This document shows positions 43,989 to 52,003 of a stretch of 64,000 bases of DNA, one piece after another (positions within the stretch are counted from its first letter, which is position 1; each line of letters starts with the position of its first letter). Source of the DNA: Brevibacterium ravenspurgense (lineage in GTDB: Bacteria; Actinomycetota; Actinomycetes; Actinomycetales; Brevibacteriaceae). The stretch covers positions 620,001 to 684,000 of the forward strand of contig NZ_LQQC01000010.1 in NCBI RefSeq assembly GCF_001584615.1, written 5' to 3'. The notes beneath the pieces were generated by a model that saw only the letters and a list, made by a program, of their open reading frames with translations, ran no database searches and was not told the origin of the DNA. Position numbers and translations under genes: made by a program.

Positions 43989-44127
43989 GGGCTCATCCCC
44001 ACCTGCGTGGGGAACACGTCAGGTCTCTCGCGGAAGCGGCGACTGCTGAGGGCTCATCTCCACCTGCGTGGGGAACACGGACGCGTCCCACGCGGCTCCA
44101 CCACATGCCGGGGCTCATCCCCACCTG
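43989..44127. CRISPR. Orphan type I-E CRISPR remnant (two full repeats, one truncated)
   Basis: Repeat 1 (43989-44017) and repeat 2 (44050-44078) are 29 nt, differing at one base (CATCCCC versus CATCTCC), and hold the ACCTGCGTGGGG hairpin end and GGGCTCATC start of type I-E repeats. Spacers 44018-44049 and 44079-44110 are both exactly 32 nt, the I-E standard. A third copy starts at 44111 and keeps only its first 17 nt before unrelated DNA. No cas gene is in the window. Confidence 0.9.
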
Positions 44128-44376
44128 GTTGAGGTCCTGCGAAGAGCGGTTGCCGAAGTGCTCTGACAGCAGAGTCTCGATGCCGCGGACACACCTGATG
44201 TTGACCTGGTGTTCAGGCGTGAGTTGTTTCACAATATGCTTGAACTCTGCGGAAGAAACACTGCCGCAGGCTTGGGACAATTCGACTCACGGTCGCAGCA
44301 CCGCGGATGCGTGTTTCCCAACATTCCGCCAGTGCCACGCCAACACGGCGTGCACCCTGACAGTTAAGAAGACAAT
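44128..44376. other. Unassigned sequence between CRISPR remnant and lldP
   Basis: About 250 bp. An open frame on the minus strand starts at 44280 (reads SSAEFKHIVKQLTPEHQVNI) but matches no family I know and runs into the CRISPR repeats, so its C-terminus is artificial. It may be a 5' fragment of a lost gene. The part just before 44377 must hold the lldP promoter, but no clear -10 box stands out. Confidence 0.45.
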
Positions 44377-46062
44377 ATGGAGAAGTACACACCCGCCGTT
44401 GACGCCGTCGCGGGTTCAGTTACTGCATCGGCACTCGTGGGACTCATCCCGCTGCTGGTGTTCTTCGCAGCGCTGGTCGTTCTCAAGCGCTCGGCTCACG
44501 TTTCGGGCCTTATCGCCCTGATCACAGCGATCGTGGTGGCTGTTGCAGGCTTCAAAATGCCAGTCGGCTACGCACTGATGTCCGCACTGCAGGGTGCTGC
44601 GTTCGGCATCATGCCGATTGCTCTCATCGTCATCTTCGCCATCTGGCTCTACCAGCTGACCGTCATCAACGGTCGCTTTGAAGATCTGCGCAACATCTTC
44701 GACCGCGTGGGCCACGGCGACATCCGCGTGCAGGCACTCCTCATCGCCTTCTGCTTCGGCGGTCTCCTTGAAGCGCTCGCCGGCTTCGGCGCACCTGTCG
44801 CCATCACCGCCACCATGGTCATGGCACTCGGCATCAAACCACTGCGCGCAGCCGCCGCGGTCCTCGTAGCCAACACCGCACCCGTCGCCTATGGCGCCAT
44901 CGGCACACCCATCACCACCGCGGGCAAGCTCACCAACATCGACCCCAACGTCATCGGTGCGATCATCGGCCGCCAGTCACCCATCCTGGCTCTCGTCGTT
45001 CCGCTGATTCTGCTGTTCATCATCGACGGCCGCCGCGGTGTAAAAGATCTGTGGCCGATTGCCCTCGTCACCGGCGTCACCTTCGCCGTGTTCCAGTTCC
45101 TGTCGTCGAACTTCTTCAGCTACGAACTGACCGACATCGTCGCAGCACTCGGCGGTCTGGGCGGAACGATCCTGTTCATGAAGATCTACGAACCCCGCGG
45201 TTCGGTTGAAGCTCGTGAGCGCCTGGGCGTGGCGGAACCGCCGAAGGCCGAAAAGATCAGCGGCGAACGCACCTTCTTAGCGCTGTTCCCTTACCTTGCT
45301 CTCATCGTTGTGTTCGGCATCGCCAAGCTCGTGCCGCCGGTCACCGCGTTCCTCGCATCGACCGACGTCAAAATTCCCTGGCCTGTCATCCACGAAGCTC
45401 TCGTCGACGAAACCGGCGCGGTCCGCGACTCCACCGTGTTCACCCTCTCCTGGCTGTCCTCGCCCGGTTCGCTGCTGCTGATCACCGGCATCATCGTCGC
45501 GATCGTCTACAGCTTCTGCACCTCCGGCGGGAAATTCCCGTCACCCCTGGATGCGGCAGCCAAAGAGCTGGGCAACACGTTCTACCGCATGCGCTGGGCC
45601 GGCCTGACGATTGTGCTGGTGCTGTCGCTGGCCTACGTCATGAACTTCTCCGGACAGACCATCTCGATCGGTGTGTGGTTGGCCGGAACGGGCGCGGCCT
45701 ACGCCTTCCTGTCCCCGCTGCTGGGCTGGATCGGAACCGCCGTCACAGGTTCGGACACATCGGCCAACGCGCTGTTCGCCAAACTGCAGCAGACCGCCGC
45801 CGTCGAACTCAACGTGCACCCCGAACTCACGGTCGCCGCAAACACCTCCGGTGGTGTGGTCGGCAAGCTCATCAGCCCCCAGAACCTCGCGATTGCGGCT
45901 ACCGCGGCGAACATGCCCGGCCAGGAGTCGGTCATCTTCCGCAAGGTCATCGGCTGGTCCGTGGTGCTCGTCCTGTTCCTGTGTCTGCTCATCGGCCTGC
46001 AGTCCACCCCGGTCCTTGGCTGGATGCTCGCCGGTCTCGAGCTCGCTCCGCTCGGCGGCTGA
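44377..46062 (+). CDS. lldP: L-lactate permease
   Basis: A 561-residue carrier of the lactate permease family, with about 13 membrane helices. The characteristic GFGAPVAITATMVMALGIKPLRAA and TGSDTSANALFAKLQ motifs are complete. It imports lactate (and probably glycolate) with protons. No lldD or other lactate enzyme lies beside it. The region upstream is the CRISPR/IS junction, so native upstream regulation may have been altered. Ends at a terminator. Confidence 0.94.
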   Translation: MEKYTPAVDAVAGSVTASALVGLIPLLVFFAALVVLKRSAHVSGLIALITAIVVAVAGFKMPVGYALMSALQGAAFGIMPIALIVIFAIWLYQLTVINGRFEDLRNIFDRVGHGDIRVQALLIAFCFGGLLEALAGFGAPVAITATMVMALGIKPLRAAAAVLVANTAPVAYGAIGTPITTAGKLTNIDPNVIGAIIGRQSPILALVVPLILLFIIDGRRGVKDLWPIALVTGVTFAVFQFLSSNFFSYELTDIVAALGGLGGTILFMKIYEPRGSVEARERLGVAEPPKAEKISGERTFLALFPYLALIVVFGIAKLVPPVTAFLASTDVKIPWPVIHEALVDETGAVRDSTVFTLSWLSSPGSLLLITGIIVAIVYSFCTSGGKFPSPLDAAAKELGNTFYRMRWAGLTIVLVLSLAYVMNFSGQTISIGVWLAGTGAAYAFLSPLLGWIGTAVTGSDTSANALFAKLQQTAAVELNVHPELTVAANTSGGVVGKLISPQNLAIAATAANMPGQESVIFRKVIGWSVVLVLFLCLLIGLQSTPVLGWMLAGLELAPLGG

Positions 46063-46080
46063 TCGCTGCAGCACACACCT

Positions 46081-46116
46081 GGGACGGCGCGGTCACCGCG
46101 CCGTCCCTTAGTGTTT
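46081..46116 (+). terminator. Terminator after lldP
   Basis: A 13-bp perfect stem GGGACGGCGCGGT with its complement ACCGCGCCGTCCC around a single-base loop region (46081-46107), followed by TTAGTGTTT. Confidence 0.8.
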
Positions 46117-46148
46117 GAACTGTAAATTTTGTGTGAAAGGCAGGGACG

Positions 46149-47615
46149 ATGAGCTTCTGGACGGTCATGTGGGTGATCTGGCTCGTGGTGTCCTACACGA
46201 TCAAGATCATCGCTGTGGGCGTGGTGCCGGAAAACCGCCGGCCGGGCGCCTCAATGGGGTGGCTCATGGCCATCCTGTTCATCCCGCTGATCGGCGTGCC
46301 GCTGTTCATCATGTTCGGCAGTCCCTACGTCAACGACCGCCGACAGCGCATTCAAGCTGAAGTCAACCAGCTCCTGGAGAAGGGAACAAAAGACGTTCCC
46401 GACTGGCCCGAAGGCTACGAACCCGCCAGAGACTTCGCGCAGATTGTCCAGCTCAACCGCCATCTGACAGGCCTGCCGATGGTTGATGCCCGCAAACTGA
46501 GCATGTCCACCGACTACCGCCAGGTCTTTCATGACATGGCAGACGCCATCGACGCCGCCGAATCCTATGTGCACGTTGAGATCTACATCATGTCGCGCGA
46601 CGCCTACACCGAGCCGTTCTTCCAGGCCCTCGGTCGAGCTGCGCAGCGCGGTGTCAACGTCCGCGTTCTGCTGGATCACATCGGCTCGCGCAAATACGAC
46701 GGCTTCCGTGACATGCAGAAGTGGTTCGACAGTGTGGGCATTGACTGGGAGCTTATGCTTCCCTTCCTGCCGCTGCAGGGCAAAATGCGCCGCATTGACC
46801 TGCGCAACCACCGCAAACTCGTCGTGATCGACGGGCGGGTGGGCTTCATGGGCTCCCAGAACCTCATCGAATCCGCCTACGGATCCCAGAAGAACCGCGA
46901 GGCGGGCCGCCACTGGAACGACCTGTGGGTCAAAATGTCCGGCGAGGTCGTCGCCGAACTCGAAGCTGTATTCGCAACCGACTGGTACTCCGAACGCGAA
47001 GAGGTCATCGACATCCGGCCCTACGACTTCGACGGACGGCCGGTGCCGGAGTTCGAAGGCAAAGATGCGGTCGTCCAGCTGGTTCCATCGGGACCGGGCT
47101 TCAAAACGGAACCGAACCTGCGCTGCTTCACATCGCTGATGTACCTCGCCGAAAAGCGGCTGTCGATTGTCAGCCCCTACTTCGTACCGGACGAAACGAT
47201 CAAAGCTGCCATCATCACCGCCGCCCACCGCGGGGTCGAAGTCGAACTGTTCGTCAGCGAAAAAGCTGACCAGTTCATGGTCGAGTACGCCCAGTCGTCC
47301 TACTACGACAACCTACTGGAAGCCGGTGTGCGCATCTACCGTCTGCCCAAACCGCAGATTCTTCACACCAAGTGCTTCATCATCGACGACGACTACGCCG
47401 TCTTCGGATCATCCAACATGGATATGCGCTCCTTCAGCCTCAACTACGAAATCAGCCTCATGTGCGCTGAGGGCGATTTCGTGTCCGGCATTTCTGATGT
47501 CGTCGAGGAATATCGGGCCAGGTGCACGGAACTCACCTTGGATGAATGGCGGGAGAGGGGCCTGTTCCGCCGCTACCTGGAGTCCCTGTTCCGCCTGACA
47601 TCAGCACTGCAGTAA
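46149..47615 (+). CDS. cls: Cardiolipin synthase
   Basis: A 488-residue membrane enzyme that joins two phosphatidylglycerols to cardiolipin. Two N-terminal helices (about residues 3-22 and 35-55, PLIGVPLFIMFGSPY) are followed by two phospholipase-D motifs: HRKLVVIDGRVGFMGSQN and HTKCFIIDDDYAVFGSSN. Length and order match bacterial Cls. RBS GAAAGG. It stands alone between lldP and the MaoC gene. Confidence 0.94.
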   Translation: MSFWTVMWVIWLVVSYTIKIIAVGVVPENRRPGASMGWLMAILFIPLIGVPLFIMFGSPYVNDRRQRIQAEVNQLLEKGTKDVPDWPEGYEPARDFAQIVQLNRHLTGLPMVDARKLSMSTDYRQVFHDMADAIDAAESYVHVEIYIMSRDAYTEPFFQALGRAAQRGVNVRVLLDHIGSRKYDGFRDMQKWFDSVGIDWELMLPFLPLQGKMRRIDLRNHRKLVVIDGRVGFMGSQNLIESAYGSQKNREAGRHWNDLWVKMSGEVVAELEAVFATDWYSEREEVIDIRPYDFDGRPVPEFEGKDAVVQLVPSGPGFKTEPNLRCFTSLMYLAEKRLSIVSPYFVPDETIKAAIITAAHRGVEVELFVSEKADQFMVEYAQSSYYDNLLEAGVRIYRLPKPQILHTKCFIIDDDYAVFGSSNMDMRSFSLNYEISLMCAEGDFVSGISDVVEEYRARCTELTLDEWRERGLFRRYLESLFRLTSALQ

Positions 47616-47675
47616 CGCCAGTCACACCGGACGCGATAGATTGAGGGCAGTTCTCATGCAAAGGAGCACAGAATC

Positions 47676-48191
47676 GTGAGTGAAGAAAACGGGCCCGTCA
47701 TCCAGCAGCGTGGGCTGTACCTTGACGAAATGGAAGTCGGTGCGGTGTACAAGCACGCCCCCGGTCGCACCATGACAGAAGCGGACAACACGTGGTTCAC
47801 AGCCGTGACCATGAACACGCAGGCCCTCCATCTGGACGCCGCGTGGTCTGAGCAGCAGCCCTTCGGCCAGCGCCTGGTGAATTCCATGTTCACACTCGCC
47901 ACCCTCGTGGGCCTGTCCGTGTCCCAGCTGACCCAGGGCACCATCGTCGGCAACCTGGGATTCTCCGAAGTTTCGTTCCCCCACCCGGTGTTCCACGGTG
48001 ACACCCTGTACGCCGAAACGAAGATCCTGGACAAGCGGAACTCCAAGTCCAGGCCTGGACAGGGCATCGTCACACTCGAACACATCGGCCGCAACCAAGA
48101 CGGCACGGTCGTTGCCCGAGCCGTAAGGCAGACGCTCATGTTCACTTCCGACCCGAACGCCAACACGGCAGGCAGCGACGCCGCCGAGTGA
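47676..48191 (+). CDS. MaoC-family hotdog dehydratase
   Basis: A 171-residue single-hotdog hydratase. The (R)-hydratase motif is visible around ADNTWFTAVTMNTQALHLD, and FGQRLVNSMFTLATLVGLSV follows. Members hydrate enoyl-CoA substrates including mesaconyl-CoA. In mycobacteria a gene of this type sits next to a CitE-like lyase gene, as here (24 bp apart), in the Rv2499c-Rv2498c pair linked to itaconate and C5-dicarboxylate breakdown. GTG start after AAAGGAG. Confidence 0.88.
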   Translation: MSEENGPVIQQRGLYLDEMEVGAVYKHAPGRTMTEADNTWFTAVTMNTQALHLDAAWSEQQPFGQRLVNSMFTLATLVGLSVSQLTQGTIVGNLGFSEVSFPHPVFHGDTLYAETKILDKRNSKSRPGQGIVTLEHIGRNQDGTVVARAVRQTLMFTSDPNANTAGSDAAE

Positions 48192-48215
48192 CCCGCCCAT
48201 ACTGAGGAGACAACC

Positions 48216-49031
48216 ATGCCGACCATGAAACCCGCCTGGCTTTTTGTTCCCGGCGACCGCCCGGACCGCTACACGAAAGCCGCCGAGCGCTCCGACATCG
48301 TCATCGTCGACTTCGAAGACGCTGTGGCACCCGATGACAAAGCAGCCGCCCGCCGTGCCTTCCTCAACTTTCAGAACGGCCCTGATGCTCTGAGCCCGGA
48401 GCGGACCGTCATCCGCGTCAACCCCGCCGGCTCGCCGTCCTTTGCCGAAGACCGCAAGTTCATCGGCGAACTGTCCGGCCGCTACAGTTGCATGTTGCCC
48501 AAGGTAGAAAGCGCTGAGGACACCGAAAAGCTTGCCGGACTCAAGGTGATTGCGCTGATCGAAACCGCAAAGGGTGTTCTCAATGTCGGCGAGATCGCCG
48601 CATCGCCGAACGTGACAACCCTTATGTGGGGTGCCGAAGACCTCACCGCTGATCTCGGCGGCGGATCCTCCCGCAAAGCTGACGGCACCTATCGCGACTT
48701 CGCCCGCGTGGCGCGCGCCAACATGCTTCTGGCGGCAAAAGCCAACGGCAAGTACGCACTTGACTCGATCTGGGCGGACATCCCGAACCTTGAAGGTCTG
48801 CGTGCCGAAGCCGAAGACGCCGTGGAATCCGGCTTCGACGGCAAAGTGTCCATCCACCCCAACCACATCGAGGTGGTGCGCACAGCGTTCGCGCCGACAG
48901 CCGAGCAGATCCACTGGGCGCTTGGCGTGCTGAAAAAAGCCGAAACCTCCAACGGAGTCTTCCAGTACGAAGGGCAGATGATCGACGAACCTCTGCTGCG
49001 TCAGGCCCGCCGCATCCGCTCGCGCGCCTAA
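48216..49031 (+). CDS. CitE-like HpcH/HpaI family lyase
   Basis: A 271-residue (beta/alpha)8 acyl-CoA lyase. Motifs are LFVPGDRPDRYTKAAE, IVDFEDAV, IRVNPAG, MLPKVES, ALIETAKGV and WGAEDLTADLGG, and the C-terminal GKVSIHPNHIEVV. Free-standing CitE-like proteins act as (R)-citramalyl-CoA, beta-methylmalyl-CoA or malyl-CoA lyases rather than as citrate lyase subunits; no citD or citF is present. The MaoC neighbour fits the C5-dicarboxyl-CoA reading. Ends at a hairpin. Confidence 0.88.
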   Translation: MPTMKPAWLFVPGDRPDRYTKAAERSDIVIVDFEDAVAPDDKAAARRAFLNFQNGPDALSPERTVIRVNPAGSPSFAEDRKFIGELSGRYSCMLPKVESAEDTEKLAGLKVIALIETAKGVLNVGEIAASPNVTTLMWGAEDLTADLGGGSSRKADGTYRDFARVARANMLLAAKANGKYALDSIWADIPNLEGLRAEAEDAVESGFDGKVSIHPNHIEVVRTAFAPTAEQIHWALGVLKKAETSNGVFQYEGQMIDEPLLRQARRIRSRA

Positions 49032-49042
49032 GCCCCGCACCT

Positions 49043-49074
49043 TTGTGCCCCATCCTCTGTCAGCGGGATGGGGC
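49043..49074 (+). terminator. Hairpin between citE-like and def genes
   Basis: An 11-bp perfect stem GTGCCCCATCC with GGATGGGGCAC (49043-49053, 49064-49074), 10-nt loop, then AATTGTG. The weak T tract makes termination probably partial. It ends 12 bp before the def start codon. Confidence 0.65.
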
Positions 49075-49086
49075 ACAATTGTGCTT

Positions 49087-49743
49087 ATGAACCCGATTGT
49101 CGAGCAGGTTGATGCTGTTCTGCGCACAGCACAGGACAACAATGGCGTGGCACCCATCGTCCAAGCCGGCGACCCCGTGCTGCGCCGCCCGGCAGCCGCC
49201 TACACCGGACAGCTGTCAGACGAACAGCTTTTCGGTCTGCTCGAAGTTATGCGGGCCACCATGCACGCGGCCCCCGGCGTAGGGCTTGCCGCCCCGCAGA
49301 TAGGCATCGGCGTGCGCATCGCTGTCATAGAAGACCGGGTGCGACTGCCCGAAGACCAAGCCCGCGAAAGGGAGCGCACACCGCTTCCGTTCATGCCGCT
49401 GGTCAACCCAAGCTGGCAGCCGCTGAGCAATGAACGCGCCGCCTTCTTCGAAGGCTGCCTGTCCGTGCGCGGCTACCAGGCCGTGACAACGCGGTTTGCT
49501 CACGTGCGGCTGCGCTCAGAAGACCCTGACGGCAACGCACACAGCCGCGATTTCCGCGGCTGGCCGGCACGCATCATCCAACACGAACTCGACCACCTGG
49601 ACGGCACGCTCTACCTGGACCGCGCCGACATCCGCTCATTGACAGCCGACGACAACCGAGGCCTCACCCAGGGCGATCCCGCAACTGCCGCGCAGATGCT
49701 CGGATTCAGCCTTCCACCCCACACACCACAGGAGAACTCATGA
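49087..49743 (+). CDS. def: Peptide deformylase
   Basis: A 218-residue metalloenzyme that removes the formyl group from new proteins. The three motifs are complete: GVGLAAPQIG, EGCLSVRGY and QHELDHLDG (metal ligands C, H, H). An N-terminal extension of about 35 residues and a C-terminal tail of about 25 are longer than in E. coli Def. ATG 49087 chosen over a start that would lie in the preceding hairpin. Overlaps the next gene by four bases. Confidence 0.94.
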   Translation: MNPIVEQVDAVLRTAQDNNGVAPIVQAGDPVLRRPAAAYTGQLSDEQLFGLLEVMRATMHAAPGVGLAAPQIGIGVRIAVIEDRVRLPEDQARERERTPLPFMPLVNPSWQPLSNERAAFFEGCLSVRGYQAVTTRFAHVRLRSEDPDGNAHSRDFRGWPARIIQHELDHLDGTLYLDRADIRSLTADDNRGLTQGDPATAAQMLGFSLPPHTPQENS

Positions 49744-50765
49744 GCTCATTCTTCTCTTCACTGCGCGGTGCTGCAGATTCAGCTGCCGAGCGTTTCCTCC
49801 CACATGTGCAGAGCGCTGTTCCCGCCAGCAGCCTGCGCACCCTCGGAGCCGATGTCCTCTACAGCGTGGCCGCGGGCCTGCGCCCACGCCACGTGGGCAG
49901 CAGCCGTCTGGCTGGTGCAGCCGTTTTCGGTGGCCTCATGACGGCAGCGGCTGCTTTGGAAGTACAGCAGATCCGCGAAGACAATGCGTGGGCACTTTCC
50001 GTCGGCGACTCCGAGGCAATCGAAACCGCTGAGGACATCAGCATCGACAAGCTCGACACCTACCTCACGTGGGCGGCCCCTGTTATCGGTGTGGCTTCAG
50101 CCGCGCTGTGGCCGGTCAACGTGAAGGCCAACGACTGGCTCGATGCCCGCCTTCGCCGTTGGGGCGTTGCCTCACCCGCACTCGTTACGGGCCTAGCAAC
50201 CTTCGCTGTCAGCCGGGCAGCACGCCTTGTCGAAAATGCTCTCGAAGACGCGGACTACCCCCTGCCCGACGGCGAACCGACAGTCGTGACTTTGCCGCCG
50301 GAAATCCTTGACCTTCTGCAGCGGATAGCCGACCCGGCAATCTCGCCCCTGCCGCAGGCAGCCCAGCACATCCAGAAGCAGTTGCGCACCGCCTCGTTCA
50401 CGGTGTGGACTGACGATGATGAGGGCGTCGAGGACGGCGCACTCACCGGTGATGCCCTGCTGAACCGCGAACTGGACTTCGTCAGCGTGGACAACGGCAA
50501 CGACGACGTGGGCCCGATCGTTCCGCGTTCGCACACCTACCCCGTGCGCGGCCGCGTAAGCGTGGACGGCACCGACTACCTGGTCGAGCTGATGATCGAA
50601 GACGGCTGGCTGCGGGAAATCATGTTCTTCATCGACTGGGACGAAGAAGGCGTCGACCTCGAAGACGTTGACGCCGATTACAGCCCGGAGGACGAACCTG
50701 ACCTGTTGACCGTCGCACAGTGGGCAAGCGTCGCTGAGGACGCGCAGATCGAAGTCGAACAGTAA
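49740..50765 (+). CDS. Unrecognised protein with hydrophobic segments, coupled to def
   Basis: A 341-residue protein of no family I know. The N-terminal half has short hydrophobic stretches (AAVFGGLMTAAAALEV, TWAAPVIGVASAALWPV, SPALVTGLATFAVS) that could be two or three weak membrane helices. The C-terminal half is acidic, with a fold that looks beta-rich (RGRVSVDGTDYLVELMIEDGWLREIMFFIDWDEEGVDLEDVD). Its ATG lies in the def stop codon (ATGA), so it is made with deformylase. Function unknown. Confidence 0.8.
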   Translation: MSSFFSSLRGAADSAAERFLPHVQSAVPASSLRTLGADVLYSVAAGLRPRHVGSSRLAGAAVFGGLMTAAAALEVQQIREDNAWALSVGDSEAIETAEDISIDKLDTYLTWAAPVIGVASAALWPVNVKANDWLDARLRRWGVASPALVTGLATFAVSRAARLVENALEDADYPLPDGEPTVVTLPPEILDLLQRIADPAISPLPQAAQHIQKQLRTASFTVWTDDDEGVEDGALTGDALLNRELDFVSVDNGNDDVGPIVPRSHTYPVRGRVSVDGTDYLVELMIEDGWLREIMFFIDWDEEGVDLEDVDADYSPEDEPDLLTVAQWASVAEDAQIEVEQ

Positions 50766-50810
50766 ACCCCGCAGGGCCGCCGGTGGAATAGCCCAGGAGC
50801 GTGCGAGGTT

Positions 50811-51341
50811 ATGTCGAATATGAAGACGCTGACGCTTGCCGCCGGATGCTTTTGGTGCCTGGAAGCCGTCTACAGCCGTACCCGCGGAGTCAGCCGCGTC
50901 GAATCCGGCTACATCGGCGGTGACATTCCCGATCCCACCTACGCACAGGTGGCGTCGGGAATGTCGGGCCACGCAGAAGCCGTGCGCGTGACGTTTGACC
51001 CGGCCGTCGTGCCGGAAGATGTCATCCTCGGCATGTTCTTCACAGGGCACGACCCTACGAGCCTCAACCGGCAGGGCAACGATGTCGGCACGCAGTACCG
51101 TTCGGCCATGTTCTACGAAGACGCGGAACAGAAACAGCACTTCCAAGACGCCATCGCACACTGGCAAGAGCTTTTCCCCAGGTCGATTGTCACCACCCTG
51201 GAGCCCATGAGCCGGTTCTACGTGGCCGAAGACATCCACCAGAACTTCTACGGGCGCAATCCGGGCAACGGCTACTGCATGTTCGTCATCGACCCCAAGC
51301 TGGCGCAGGCGCGAGCCCGGTACGCCGAATACATGTACTGA
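50811..51341 (+). CDS. msrA: Peptide methionine (S)-S-oxide reductase
   Basis: A 176-residue repair enzyme that reduces methionine-S-sulfoxide. The active motif [12 protein letters not shown] is at residues 10-21, and the conserved [23 protein letters not shown] and [17 protein letters not shown] segments are intact; the last carries a possible resolving cysteine. A second ATG nine bases in is also possible. Confidence 0.95.
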   Translation: MSNMKTLTLAAGCFWCLEAVYSRTRGVSRVESGYIGGDIPDPTYAQVASGMSGHAEAVRVTFDPAVVPEDVILGMFFTGHDPTSLNRQGNDVGTQYRSAMFYEDAEQKQHFQDAIAHWQELFPRSIVTTLEPMSRFYVAEDIHQNFYGRNPGNGYCMFVIDPKLAQARARYAEYMY

Positions 51342-51364
51342 CAACACGTGATCGAATGGAACCT

Positions 51365-52003
51365 ATGACAACCCCAGAAGAACCAACAGCGGCAACACCC
51401 CGCCGCCTCGACCCCGTCGAATTCACCGACCCGGTCCTCACCGCCATGAAGAATCGCCGCTCGGTGTCCAAGGTCGGACCCGAAACGCCGACCGATGCGC
51501 AGCTGCGCGACCTGCTGGCCGCCGTCACACCGGTGGCCGACCACAAGGCGCTGCGCCCGTGGCGGCTGATGACTCTGCGCGGTGACGACCGCGTGGGCCT
51601 TGCAGAGGCACTTGACGAAGCCGACGGAACCGTCCGCCCCGCAGGGGAAATCAACCCCAAGCCGTTTCGCGCCGAACTGCTCATCGCGGTCATTGCCGAC
51701 CACATTGAGCACCCCAAGGTTCCCCAGTGGGAACAGCACGCCACCGCCGCCGGTGCCGCCCATCTGCTGGAACTGGCCCTGTGGCAGGCCGGCTGGGGCG
51801 TTATGTGGCGCACCGGCCCGAACGCCAACGCCGAACCCATCCGCCGCTTCCACGGTCTGAAGGACAGCGAACTCATGATGGGCTGGCTGTACGTGGGAGA
51901 CGTGGAACCTGAATTCCACGAGCGACTGACCACGTCCAGCAGGCCGCCGCTCGACCCGGATGTCTTCCTTGACACCAAACAGGGGTGGTCTTCACGTCTG
52001 TGA
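51365..52003 (+). CDS. Nitroreductase family protein
   Basis: A 212-residue flavin oxidoreductase of the nitroreductase fold. The RRSVSKVGPETPTDAQLRDLLAAVTPVADHKALRPWRLMTL opening is typical (FMN phosphate arginines and the PWR segment), and NLL-type helices follow with the GWGVMWRTG loop. Substrate is not known; members reduce nitro compounds, quinones or flavins. The ATG at 51365 has GGAA before it; an ATG nine bases earlier is the alternative. Coupled to the next gene by a GTGA overlap. Confidence 0.85.
   Translation: MTTPEEPTAATPRRLDPVEFTDPVLTAMKNRRSVSKVGPETPTDAQLRDLLAAVTPVADHKALRPWRLMTLRGDDRVGLAEALDEADGTVRPAGEINPKPFRAELLIAVIADHIEHPKVPQWEQHATAAGAAHLLELALWQAGWGVMWRTGPNANAEPIRRFHGLKDSELMMGWLYVGDVEPEFHERLTTSSRPPLDPDVFLDTKQGWSSRL

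Noticed and set aside
43993-44280. Open frame on the minus strand through the CRISPR stub (ends with HAGGDEP-like text)
   Set aside because: The C-terminal part is the translation of CRISPR repeats and spacers, a common false gene. Only the first ~50 codons could be a real fragment, and they match nothing I know.
43865-44521. Plus-strand open frame spanning CRISPR stub and the start of lldP
   Set aside because: It crosses the repeats and then runs out of frame inside the well-supported lldP gene.
48216-49031. Citrate lyase beta subunit
   Set aside because: No citD, citF or citC is present; the protein is of the free-standing CitE-like class.
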